NCBI GenBank assembly: GCA_013822275.1
Contig: PNKC01000015.1
Coordinates: forward strand, 1-51,596
Reading direction: 5' to 3'
Length of the DNA stretch: 51,596 bases
Origin: Anaerolinea sp.
GTDB lineage: Bacteria; Chloroflexota; Dehalococcoidia; Tepidiformales; Tepidiformaceae
Position numbers and translations under genes: made by a program. The notes under the pieces are model-generated. The model was not told the origin of the DNA. It saw only the letters and a program-made list of their open reading frames with translations, and did not search any database. Numbering within the stretch: the stretch's first letter is position 1; the number at the start of each line of letters is the position of its first letter. This document shows, piece by piece, positions 1-6,438 of this stretch.

Positions 1-291
1 TGCGCGAAGATCGGCCTGCTGACCGTGGTGCTGCCGCCGGAGGACATCCAGCGGCTGATGGCGCGCTCGGAAGAGCTGCCGGGGTCGGAGCTGGTGGTGG
101 ACCTGGCATCGCAGACGGTTTCGACCGCCGACGGCAGCTTCAGCCGCAAGTTCGACATCGACCCCTTCGTGAAATACACGCTGACCGAGGGGCTGGACGA
201 CATCGGGCTGACGATGAAGGAACAGGACGCCATCGATACGTTCGAAGCGACGCGCTCCGAGCTATACCCGCGGACGCCGGTGACGGCATGA
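1..291 (+). CDS. leuD: 3-isopropylmalate dehydratase small subunit, C-terminal part (cut by window edge)
   Basis: The reading frame is open from base 1, so the gene begins outside the window and only about 96 C-terminal residues are visible. The start (CAKIGLLTVVLP) and the tail (FEATRSELYPRTPVTA) fit the swivel-domain end of the aconitase-like small subunit. With LeuC it isomerises 2-isopropylmalate to 3-isopropylmalate in cytoplasmic leucine synthesis. Its stop codon overlaps the ATG of a small reading frame at 288 (ATGA), so the two are probably translationally coupled. A homoaconitase or other aconitase-like small subunit is the main alternative, because LeuC is not in view. Confidence 0.82.
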   Translation, partial: CAKIGLLTVVLPPEDIQRLMARSEELPGSELVVDLASQTVSTADGSFSRKFDIDPFVKYTLTEGLDDIGLTMKEQDAIDTFEATRSELYPRTPVTA

Positions 292-449
292 GCCGGCGCC
301 CCGGCCAGGGCATCGCGGCGGCGCGCCGCAACTTCAAGGAGTTCGACGCGCCCTTCGGCACGAAGCTGAAGATGCTCCTGCGCAACAACTGGACGAAGGT
401 GCGCACGCGCAGCAACTGCTGCGGTAACGATGGCGAGCCCGGCTGCTGA
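288..449 (+). CDS. Small basic protein with a cysteine-rich tail, coupled to leuD
   Basis: An ATG inside the leuD stop (ATGA) opens a 53-codon frame. The product begins MSRRPGQGIAAARRNFKEF, is rich in Arg and Lys, and ends with RSNCCGNDGEPGC, giving three cysteines in the last 11 residues. The C-C-G-N-x-G-x-P-G-C arrangement could bind metal or carry a redox pair, but I know no function for it. The overlap with leuD and the strongly patterned tail argue for a real gene rather than chance. It has no signal peptide or membrane segment, so a cytoplasmic location is likely. Confidence 0.55.
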   Translation: MSRRPGQGIAAARRNFKEFDAPFGTKLKMLLRNNWTKVRTRSNCCGNDGEPGC

Positions 450-534
450 GTGGCGGAAGCGGCGCCCCGTGAGGGCGGAGCGTAGTCCCGGGTCCCGAGT
501 GTGCAGGGGATTGAAACCGGCCGCCCGGCATTAG

Positions 535-540
535 TATCCT
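535..540 (+). promoter_or_regulatory. -10 element of a leaderless promoter (SRPBCC gene)
   Basis: TATCCT lies 7 bases before the ATG at 548, so transcription should begin at or beside the start codon. No ribosome binding site is present in between. Confidence 0.5.
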
Positions 541-547
541 GCGCGGC

Positions 548-1009
548 ATGAAAGCTCAAGTCAGCGCACGGATCGCCCGGCCGGTTGGTGACGTGTGGAC
601 CTTCGTTGCCCACCCCGCCAACATGCAACGCTGGGTTTCGGGAGTGGATGAGCCTCCGCTGGTGGACGGCTCGGAGGCATCCGTGGGCACCCGCTTTCGG
701 ATGAATTACCGGTACGGTGGCCGGACGCACGACGTGCTCGCCGAGGTTGTCGCGTCGGACCCGCCGCGAAAGCAGACGGTCAGGTGGATTGAGGGCCCTT
801 TCCCTTTCGAAGGCAGCGTCGAACTCGGGGGCGATGACGGGGGCACGATGGTGACCCGGACAGTCAGCGCCGGGGCGGATAGCCGGGTGACAGCAATCAT
901 GTTCGCCGTCGCGGGACCGCTGCTGCGGAAGCTCATGGGCCGCCAGATACGTCAGGACCTTGACCGCCTGCAGGCCGCGCTGGAGTCAGGAGCCCGCGCT
1001 AACCCGTAG
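548..1009 (+). CDS. SRPBCC (START/Bet v1-like) family protein
   Basis: The 153-residue product opens MKAQVSARIARPVGDVWTF, followed by the HPANMQRWVSG block typical of SRPBCC/polyketide-cyclase-like proteins, where the opening strand and helix form a hydrophobic ligand cavity. The rest alternates strands and ends in a long C-terminal helix (RQIRQDLDRLQAALE). Such proteins bind lipids, polyketides or CoxG-type cofactors; the ligand cannot be told from sequence. No signal peptide is visible. The next gene lies on the other strand and its stop overlaps this one by 11 bases. Confidence 0.75.
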   Translation: MKAQVSARIARPVGDVWTFVAHPANMQRWVSGVDEPPLVDGSEASVGTRFRMNYRYGGRTHDVLAEVVASDPPRKQTVRWIEGPFPFEGSVELGGDDGGTMVTRTVSAGADSRVTAIMFAVAGPLLRKLMGRQIRQDLDRLQAALESGARANP

Positions 1010-1952
1010 CGCCCCGGCCGGCCAGCAGCGCTCGCGCTTCATCCACCGCGGCTGACGGCGCGGCGAGTTCGAGGGCCTGGGCGGCGATTTTGCGCTTCGT
1101 CGGCGAGGTCTCGCGCTTGAGGGCGGCGAGGAGCGCGGCGATGAGGTCGTCGCGGCGGCGGGCGATGGCGGCGGCGGCGAGGTAACCGAAGATCTCGTCC
1201 TGGCCGTGGCTTTGAAATATCCAGCGGGCAAGGTCCGCCAAGAACGGGCCGGGGGGCTGTTCCAGGATAAAGTCGCAAAGGCCGAGCAGCACGATTTCGT
1301 TCCGACTGGAGAAGCAGAGTGCCAACAATGCCTCGATCTGATCCGCAGGGACCGAACTGAGTCCCCTGAGGCATTCGGCAAGGACTTCTGCATGGCCCTT
1401 TTCGAAGTGGGCCTGGATGTAGAGTGCGAGCGCCACCGTTTCGCCGTTGGATGCGAGAACGCGGGCTGCGGTGAGCGCGGGCTCGGCCGCCATCCGGTCT
1501 GCATCTTCGTCCGCGAGCATCTGCGCGGCACGCATGTTCGCGGCGGCCGGCTCAAGTACTCCCATCAGGACGAGGCCGGCCGCCCGGATCGCGGCGCCAT
1601 CACCGTTCGGCGTGTGTTCCACTGTCGATGCCGCCTGGTCGGCAAGGCCGAAGTCCTCCGCGTTGCGGAGATTGCAGAGGACGTTGAGGATTTCGACTCG
1701 CATGGCTCCGCCGGCATCACGGCGCTTGCCGTCCTGGGCGTAGTACTCGTACAGCTCGCGCAGCACTTCGTGGTCTTCCGTGCGGACGTTTGGTCCGAGG
1801 GCCCGGAGGGCGGCGGTGAGGAGCTCGGGATTGCCCTCGGTTGGCAGGATTTCGAGGGCGAAGTCGCGTGCCGCACCGGCGTCGGAGCGGAGGGCGCGGA
1901 AACGGTCCAGCTTGCGCCGGACTTCCGCCGACGATGCCACCACGCGTTTCAT
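999..1952 (-). CDS. Alpha-helical repeat protein of unknown function
   Basis: The 317-residue product is almost entirely Ala/Leu-rich amphipathic helices (for example EVLRELYEYYAQDGKRRDAG), suggesting a HEAT/ARM-like solenoid, but no clear repeat consensus or catalytic motif is visible. I chose the inner ATG (MKRVVASSAEVRRK) over the ATG at 1976 because TACAGT sits exactly 6 bases upstream of it, the leaderless arrangement seen at many genes here. Long open frames on the opposite strand are codon-bias shadows. I do not recognise the family; a structural or scaffold role is only a guess. Confidence 0.6.
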   Translation of the reverse strand: MKRVVASSAEVRRKLDRFRALRSDAGAARDFALEILPTEGNPELLTAALRALGPNVRTEDHEVLRELYEYYAQDGKRRDAGGAMRVEILNVLCNLRNAEDFGLADQAASTVEHTPNGDGAAIRAAGLVLMGVLEPAAANMRAAQMLADEDADRMAAEPALTAARVLASNGETVALALYIQAHFEKGHAEVLAECLRGLSSVPADQIEALLALCFSSRNEIVLLGLCDFILEQPPGPFLADLARWIFQSHGQDEIFGYLAAAAIARRRDDLIAALLAALKRETSPTKRKIAAQALELAAPSAAVDEARALLAGRGATG

Positions 1953-1958
1953 TCCGGG

Positions 1959-1964
1959 ACTGTA
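1959..1964 (-). promoter_or_regulatory. -10 element of a leaderless promoter (helical-repeat gene)
   Basis: TACAGT (minus strand) lies 6 bases before the ATG at 1952. It supports that start over the upstream ATG at 1976. Confidence 0.5.
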
Positions 1965-2048
1965 CCCGCGTGCCATCCTTCAGCGAAAGGGCGCAGGACG
2001 ATTGCCGGGGAACGCCCGGTGGGGCATCCTTCCGCGGAAGGACGGGCG

Positions 2049-2492
2049 ATGGATAAGGAACACCTCGAAGGGCTGCAGTCGCTGTACTCCGGGCGGTACT
2101 GGGGACTCGTGGGGATCGAAACCGTGGCCGCCGAGCGCGGGCTGGTCACGAACCGGGTGAAGCTGCGCGAAGAGCACCTGAACTACAACCACGTCGTCCA
2201 CGGCGGCGTCATCTCGAGCCTGATCGATTCGGCGGCGGGCGGGGCGGTGCGGACGACGCGCACTCCCGACGAGATAAAGGCGCGGCCTCATGCGACCAGC
2301 GACCTGCATGTCGCCTACCTCTCGCCCGCCAGCGGCACGGAACTGACGGCTGTCGCGAAAGTCATCAAGGCGGGCCGGACGGCGATCTTCACCGAGGTGG
2401 ACGTGACGGACGACCAGGGCCGGACAGTGGCACGTGGGATGGTGACGTTCGTCATCGGCGCCGGGCCGCCCGTCCTTTCGCCGAAGGATTGA
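2049..2492 (+). CDS. PaaI-type hotdog-fold acyl-CoA thioesterase
   Basis: The 147-residue product has the hotdog signature NHVVHGGVISSLIDSA near residue 45-60, where the His-Gly-Gly turn and following helix line the thioester site. It ends with the strand pattern TAIFTEVDVTDDQGRTVARG. Members hydrolyse (hydroxy)aryl or acyl CoA thioesters in the cytoplasm; substrate is not predictable here. The start at 2049 follows AAGGACG at a workable distance and begins the conserved sequence; the open frame continues far upstream but that part is antisense to the helical-repeat gene. It ends directly before aat, suggesting co-transcription. Confidence 0.8.
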   Translation: MDKEHLEGLQSLYSGRYWGLVGIETVAAERGLVTNRVKLREEHLNYNHVVHGGVISSLIDSAAGGAVRTTRTPDEIKARPHATSDLHVAYLSPASGTELTAVAKVIKAGRTAIFTEVDVTDDQGRTVARGMVTFVIGAGPPVLSPKD

Positions 2493-2494
2493 GA

Positions 2495-3220
2495 ATGAGC
2501 CCGGCGGCGCCGCGGATAGCCATCCACGTTCACGACACGGGCGGGCCGCGGCCGCTGCCACCCTGCCCGTACGAGTTCCCGTCGCCACTGAAGGCGCCGG
2601 CTGACGGTTTCGTGGGCTATGGCCGGGACTTTGCGCCATCGACGGTGATCGCCGCCTACCGCGAGGGCATCTTTCCGTGGCCGCACCCGGAGGAGGAGTA
2701 CCTCTGGTTCTCCCCTGACCCGCGCGCGGTGATCGAATTCGACGGGCTGCACATCTCCGCCCGGCTGGCGCGGACGATCAGGCAGGGCCGCTTCCGCGTG
2801 ACGATGAACGCGGCCTTCGAAGCCGTGCTCGAAGGCTGCGCCGAACGCGGGCCGGACGAAGGGACCTGGATAACGCCCGCCTACTGTGATGGATACCTGG
2901 CCCTCCACCGCCTGGGCTGGGCGCACAGCTTTGAAGTTTGGACGGTGGAGGGCGAGCTTGCGGGCGGGCTGTACGGCGTCGCGATCGGCGGCTTGTTCGG
3001 GGCGGAGTCCATGTTCCACCGCGTCACGGACGCATCCAAGGTCGCGCTCGCCGCCCTGGTGCAACGCGCGCGCGACGCCGGCGCCGGCCTCATCGATGTC
3101 CAGGTAATCTCAGACCACACCCGCCGCCTGGGCGCGGTAGAAATCCCGCGGCGTGAGTACCTGCGCCGGGTGGCGGAGTTGCGGGATCGGGGGGTGCGGT
3201 GGAGCGGGGGTGAGGAATGA
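2495..3220 (+). CDS. aat: Leucyl/phenylalanyl-tRNA--protein transferase
   Basis: Aat adds Leu or Phe from charged tRNA to N-terminal Arg or Lys of proteins, creating an N-degron for ClpS/ClpAP. The product shows the family blocks FVGYGRDFAPSTVIAAYREG, GIFPWP, LWFSPDPRAV, GTWITPAY and FGAESMFHR, in the normal order. About 241 residues is usual for the family. An in-frame TTG at 2489 overlaps the thioesterase stop; the ATG at 2495 is the more likely start and would be translated by re-initiation. The N-terminal 20 residues before FPSPLKAPADG are poorly conserved. An array of heptamer repeats begins just before the end of the gene. Confidence 0.9.
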   Translation: MSPAAPRIAIHVHDTGGPRPLPPCPYEFPSPLKAPADGFVGYGRDFAPSTVIAAYREGIFPWPHPEEEYLWFSPDPRAVIEFDGLHISARLARTIRQGRFRVTMNAAFEAVLEGCAERGPDEGTWITPAYCDGYLALHRLGWAHSFEVWTVEGELAGGLYGVAIGGLFGAESMFHRVTDASKVALAALVQRARDAGAGLIDVQVISDHTRRLGAVEIPRREYLRRVAELRDRGVRWSGGEE

Positions 3221-3246
3221 GGAATGGGGAATGAGGAATGAGGAGT
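3212..3246 (+). repeat. Tandem heptamer array, five units of GAGGAAT type
   Basis: Five head-to-tail 7-base units (GAGGAAT, GAGGAAT, GGGGAAT, GAGGAAT, GAGGAGT) span the aat stop codon and the following gap. The same unit in reverse orientation occurs at 6399-6426, on the far side of the restriction-modification region. Confidence 0.75.
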
Positions 3247-3292
3247 GGCCGGGCGAGATCGTGCTGGCTTACAATTGGCTGAGGATGGCGAC

Positions 3293-3499
3293 GTGAGTCA
3301 TTACCACATCAATATCTTCTACAGCCCGGACGACGGGTGCTACGTCGCCGACCTGCCTGACTTCGAATACTGCTCCGCCGTGGGCGATACGCCGCAGGAA
3401 GCCTTGGCGGAGTTGCTTATCGCTCGTGACGCGTGGCTCGCGGCGGCCCGCAAGGCCGGTGACCCGATTCCCGAGCCGCGGTGCCGGCCGGTGGGGTGA
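3293..3499 (+). CDS. HicB-like antitoxin-family protein, orphan
   Basis: The 68-residue product reads HYHINIFYSPDDGCYVADLPDF, the first two strands and acidic turn of the HicB N-terminal domain, followed by GDTPQEALAELL and a helix. HicB antitoxins bind HicA mRNA interferases, but there is no HicA-sized gene with a dsRBD-like fold beside it and no DNA-binding tail, so this is probably a stand-alone HicB-type protein. GTG at 3293 is preferred over an upstream GTG because GAGG lies 8 bases before it. It sits between the GAGGAAT repeat array and the restriction-modification genes. Confidence 0.68.
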   Translation: MSHYHINIFYSPDDGCYVADLPDFEYCSAVGDTPQEALAELLIARDAWLAAARKAGDPIPEPRCRPVG

Positions 3500-3603
3500 G
3501 AGGACGTGGGAGAAGAGCTTGCGAGGTGTCGTAGGAAGCTCTGGGCCCGCTCACTCACGACTGCGAACTCGTCAGGCCCAACGGAACACTGGGTGGCCGC
3601 TGA

Positions 3604-3665
3604 TTGACAGAACGAACATGTGTTCGACAACAGTTCTGGCAGAGTGGTAGGCTTGGCACTATTCT
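3604..3665 (+). promoter_or_regulatory. Promoter region of the restriction-modification genes
   Basis: TTGACA at 3604-3609 matches the -35 consensus but has no good -10 at 16-18 bases. A second pair, CTGGCA at 3636-3641 and TATTCT at 3660-3665 (18-base spacing), would start transcription about 10 bases before the methylase GTG. Either way the LexA-type box lies inside the promoter region. Confidence 0.4.
3613..3626 (+). promoter_or_regulatory. LexA (SOS) box-like palindrome upstream of the methylase
   Basis: CGAACATGTGTTCG fits the Bacillus-type SOS consensus CGAAC-RNRY-GTTCG at every position. It lies 56 bases before the methylase start and 4 bases after a TTGACA hexamer. Confidence 0.55.
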
Positions 3666-3681
3666 AAAGGCGAGGTTAGCC

Positions 3682-4593
3682 GTGGAGGGAATCGTTCCTG
3701 GGCGGCTTCGAGCCGAATTAATCGACCCCGGTAAGCAAACAACGCATCAAGTCTATGTTGGCGACGCTCGCCAGCTCAGTTTCATCCCGGACGAGAGCGT
3801 TCATCTCGTTGTCACGTCACCTCCGTATGGCGGCCTAAAAGAGTATCCGCCGTCCCAAGGACAGCTCGGCAACCTGGACTCGTACGATGAATTCCTCGCG
3901 GAGATGGACAAGGTGCTTTCTGAGTGGCAACGGATCCTCGTGCCCGGCGGCCGTGTGTGTGCGGTCATTGGTGACATTTGCCTGTCACGGCGGCGTGCCG
4001 GACGGCATCGAATCCTCCCGCTTCCGTCCGACATCCAGGTGCGTGCGCGCAGTCACGGACTTGACGCCCTCACGCCGATCATGTGGTTGAAGGTTGCGAA
4101 CATCACCCTTGAAGCCAGCCGTAGCTCGAGGTTCCTTGGGAAACCTTACCTGCCCGGGGGAGTGGTAAAGAACGATCGGGAAACCATCGTCCTCCTGCGG
4201 AAGCCGGGAGGATACCGAAAGCCGACCTCCGATATGGAGACCAGAAGCAAGATCGCCAAGGAAGACTACTTTGCGTGGTTTCGACCAATGTGGACCGACG
4301 TGACGGGAGCAAGTACCAAGCACCATCCGGCGCCCTACCCACTGGAGATTCCGCGTAGGCTCATTCAGATGTACTCATTCGTCGGCGATATTGTCGTTGA
4401 TCCGTTCGGCGGAACGGGAACGACTGCTGAGGCCGCCTTCCTTTGTGGCAGAAACTCTATATCCGTCGATGTGCAGGATGCCTACGTGACTTCGTCAGTT
4501 TCTCGCCTCCAGCGCTTGCTTCCAATACCGCCCCCGCCTCCCGGCGCTGTCGGCGCGATGCAAGGGTCCATCCTCGGCCTGGCGGCGACGTAA
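3682..4593 (+). CDS. Type II DNA methyltransferase, beta class (probably N4-cytosine)
   Basis: The product has the catalytic motif TSPPY at residues 45-49 and the S-adenosylmethionine motif DPFGGTGTT at 240-248. The order catalytic then SAM-binding defines beta-class amino-methyltransferases; the S-P-P-Y form favours N4-cytosine over N6-adenine. The block between carries KVANITLEASRSSR, a possible target-recognition region. GTG at 3682 is chosen because AAGGCGAGG precedes it by 6 bases and the homologous part begins soon after; a TTG at 3604 is in frame but overlaps the promoter. Base composition is visibly less GC-rich than the flanks. The gene ends 4 bases before the nuclease gene, forming an R-M pair. 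Confidence 0.88.
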   Translation: MEGIVPGRLRAELIDPGKQTTHQVYVGDARQLSFIPDESVHLVVTSPPYGGLKEYPPSQGQLGNLDSYDEFLAEMDKVLSEWQRILVPGGRVCAVIGDICLSRRRAGRHRILPLPSDIQVRARSHGLDALTPIMWLKVANITLEASRSSRFLGKPYLPGGVVKNDRETIVLLRKPGGYRKPTSDMETRSKIAKEDYFAWFRPMWTDVTGASTKHHPAPYPLEIPRRLIQMYSFVGDIVVDPFGGTGTTAEAAFLCGRNSISVDVQDAYVTSSVSRLQRLLPIPPPPPGAVGAMQGSILGLAAT

Positions 4594-4597
4594 GCAC

Positions 4598-5437
4598 ATG
4601 GATGGACCAGCCATAATCGCCAGGAGCATGTCTTTGCCGTTCACGAAAGACGTGCGAGGGCGTGCGTGGCAGTACCATAGTCGGAGCGACCGCCACTCCA
4701 AGATCGCATGCTGGGCGATCATGTTCGACTTGCTGCGCGAGTGCCCCTTGCTTGCAGGCCACGTCGAAAGGAGTGTCGTCGGGTTCGGAATCAATCACGA
4801 GATGAGGGAGTTCACCACCAACCGCAAGAAGAACCTGGATCTCGTCATATGTACACCCCGTGAGGGACAAGGGGAGCCGCTGCCTGGCAAGGCGTTCGCC
4901 GAGTTGGTGTCCGCCTACGGAGTTGCGCTTTCTGACGATGAGATGGCCAGCCTTCGATCGCTGCCGCCCTTCCTTCAGCGGCCAACAGGATCGGTTCGGG
5001 TTGCTCTCGAGGCGAAGGCTGCGATGACCGCGCACATCCGGGCCATTCCCCGGCTGTTCGACGAGCTTAACTCCAGTCACCTCACTATCCACGCATCCTC
5101 GGACGTGGCGCTGGCCGGGGGATTCGTAATGATCAACACCGCCGCAGAATTCATCAGCCCTGACCTGAACAAGTCCACGACGCCGGGGCCCGATGTGGTC
5201 TCCGCCAATCAGCCACACGGAGCGGAGCGAGTATTGGAAAAGATCCAGCAGATTCCGCGCCGGGCACGCGCTGGTCAAGACGGGTTTGATGCGTTTGGCG
5301 TGCTTCTGATCAGCATGCGAAATGATGGTGGCCCCGTGACCGTTGTTCCGGGACCTGACAATGGCGGAGCCGTCTTCCGGTACGAGCAGATGGTTCGCCG
5401 GCTCGCTCAACTGTATGAGGCTCGTTACAACGCCTGA
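4598..5437 (+). CDS. Putative PD-(D/E)XK-like restriction endonuclease partner of the methylase
   Basis: The 279-residue product lies 4 bases behind the methylase. It has no family I can name with certainty, but it shows a plausible nuclease core: a strand with Asp81 (KKNLDLVI) and, about 57 residues later, a strand ending Glu138-Ala-Lys140 (VALEAK), the D...E-x-K pattern of PD-(D/E)XK enzymes. After this comes AHIRAIPRLFDELNSSH and a hydrophobic GGFVMIN strand. An N-terminal WQYHSRSDRHSK block may also matter. Position and active-site pattern make a Type II restriction endonuclease the best reading; specificity is unknown. An internal ATG at 4628 (MSLPFTKDV) is an alternative start. Confidence 0.65.
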   Translation: MDGPAIIARSMSLPFTKDVRGRAWQYHSRSDRHSKIACWAIMFDLLRECPLLAGHVERSVVGFGINHEMREFTTNRKKNLDLVICTPREGQGEPLPGKAFAELVSAYGVALSDDEMASLRSLPPFLQRPTGSVRVALEAKAAMTAHIRAIPRLFDELNSSHLTIHASSDVALAGGFVMINTAAEFISPDLNKSTTPGPDVVSANQPHGAERVLEKIQQIPRRARAGQDGFDAFGVLLISMRNDGGPVTVVPGPDNGGAVFRYEQMVRRLAQLYEARYNA

Positions 5438-5751
5438 GTGAACGGACTGTGGCAGCGCGCACGTCTCCTCCGAAGGGGCGCGGACGAGAGACAGCGTCGT
5501 CTAGAGTGACTTGGTCTCCCGCCCGTGCGGCCCAAAGTCTGTTGATGCCACCCGCCCCTCGGTGCTAACCCCCGCGCCGTGCGACCCTGCCTGAAATGCC
5601 CACGAACGAAGCCCGCAGCGCACGACCAGAGCCGCCCAGGCCGGGCAACAGCGTGGAGGTGTTGGAACGCGCGAAACGCGGTAATAACGCAAAATCAAAC
5701 ACTTTTGGCCAGCCGCCGACGGCCGACAGCCGACAGCCGACGGCCAGCACC
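5438..5751. other. Gene-free interval with a heptamer repeat
   Basis: About 314 bases lie between the nuclease gene and the end of the PEBP gene, which converges on it. I see no plausible gene, RNA or clear terminator. The only notable structure is the GCCGACA heptamer array at 5715-5749. Confidence 0.6.
5715..5749 (+). repeat. Tandem heptamer array, GCCGACA/G type
   Basis: Five units in phase: GCCGACG, GCCGACA, GCCGACA, GCCGACG and a diverged GCCAGCA. It ends three bases before the PEBP stop codon. Confidence 0.7.
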
Positions 5752-6249
5752 CTACGTTCGCTTGAACAGCCCCATCAGTGCCGCTTTCTCCAGGGTTTGG
5801 AAGTGGAGGTTGAAGCCTACGACCGCCGCCGAGGTGTCGGCCGTTACCGGGAGGGTTTCGGCTGCGACTGCATGGACGGTGAAGAGGTAGCGATGGGGGT
5901 GGTCGTTTGGCGGCGGGCAGGGGCCGCCGTAGCCGGGCTTGCCGAAGTCCGTCCGCACCTGCAAAGCGCCGGCCGGGAGCTTGCCACTCGCCGGGTTCCC
6001 GGCGTCGAGGGCCAGTTCGGTCACGCTGGCGGGGATGTTCACGACCACCCAGTGCCAGAAGCCGCTGCCGGTAGGGGCATCGGGGTCGAAGCAGGTGACG
6101 GCGAAACTCTTTGCCCCCGCGGGCGCGTCTTCCCACTTGAGCTGCGGGGATTTGTTGCCCCCGGCGCAGCCAAAGCCGTAGTCGGCCGACAGGACGTGGT
6201 CCATCGGCAGGTAGTCGCCATCCTTGAAGCTGGTACTCGAGACTCGCAT
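5752..6249 (-). CDS. YbhB/YbcL family PEBP (Raf kinase inhibitor-like) protein
   Basis: The 165-residue product contains the PEBP ligand-site blocks: CAGGNKSPQLKWEDAP, the FDPDAPTGSGFWHWVV signature (usual form D-P-D-A-P-x-x-x-x-x-x-H-W), YGGPCPPPNDHPHRYLF, and VVGFNLHFQTLEKA at the end. These proteins bind phosphate-type ligands in a small pocket and have been linked to stress or kinase regulation, but the bacterial role is unclear. No signal peptide is present. AAAGAGGA precedes the ATG by 6 bases, so this gene, unlike many here, has a normal leader. It converges with the restriction-modification pair. Confidence 0.9.
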   Translation of the reverse strand: MRVSSTSFKDGDYLPMDHVLSADYGFGCAGGNKSPQLKWEDAPAGAKSFAVTCFDPDAPTGSGFWHWVVVNIPASVTELALDAGNPASGKLPAGALQVRTDFGKPGYGGPCPPPNDHPHRYLFTVHAVAAETLPVTADTSAAVVGFNLHFQTLEKAALMGLFKRT

Positions 6250-6356
6250 GGGTGTTCCTCTTTCCAGGTAGAGTCAGTGGTTTGGGCACAGAATCTACAC
6301 ATGGGCCGCGGGTGGCAAGTGGCGGGGTGGGAGTGACGGAGTGCCGGACTCTTCGT

Positions 6357-6426
6357 GGCCAACGGCCAACGGCCAACCGCTAACCGCCAACGGCCTTCTC
6401 ATTCCTCATTCCTCATTCCTCATGCC
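6357..6426 (+). repeat. Composite heptamer array, ten units in one phase
   Basis: Ten consecutive 7-base units fill 70 bases. Units 1-5 are of GGCCAAC type, unit 6 is a GGCCTTC transition, and units 7-10 are TCATTCC type. The TCATTCC units are the reverse complement of the GAGGAAT units at 3212-3246. The array stops at the base before the TATACT promoter element of the DUF1786 gene. Confidence 0.75.
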
Positions 6427-6432
6427 TATACT
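6427..6432 (+). promoter_or_regulatory. -10 element of a leaderless promoter (DUF1786 gene)
   Basis: TATACT lies 6 bases before the ATG at 6439, immediately after the heptamer array. Confidence 0.55.
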
Positions 6433-6438
6433 CAATCC

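Noticed and set aside
1206-2048. A long plus-strand frame running into the thioesterase gene
   Set aside because: It is antisense to the helical-repeat gene. The thioesterase fold begins only at 2049, and the upstream residues have no domain.
3293-3499. A complete HicAB toxin-antitoxin module
   Set aside because: Only a HicB-like gene is present. No HicA-like frame lies within several hundred bases on either side.
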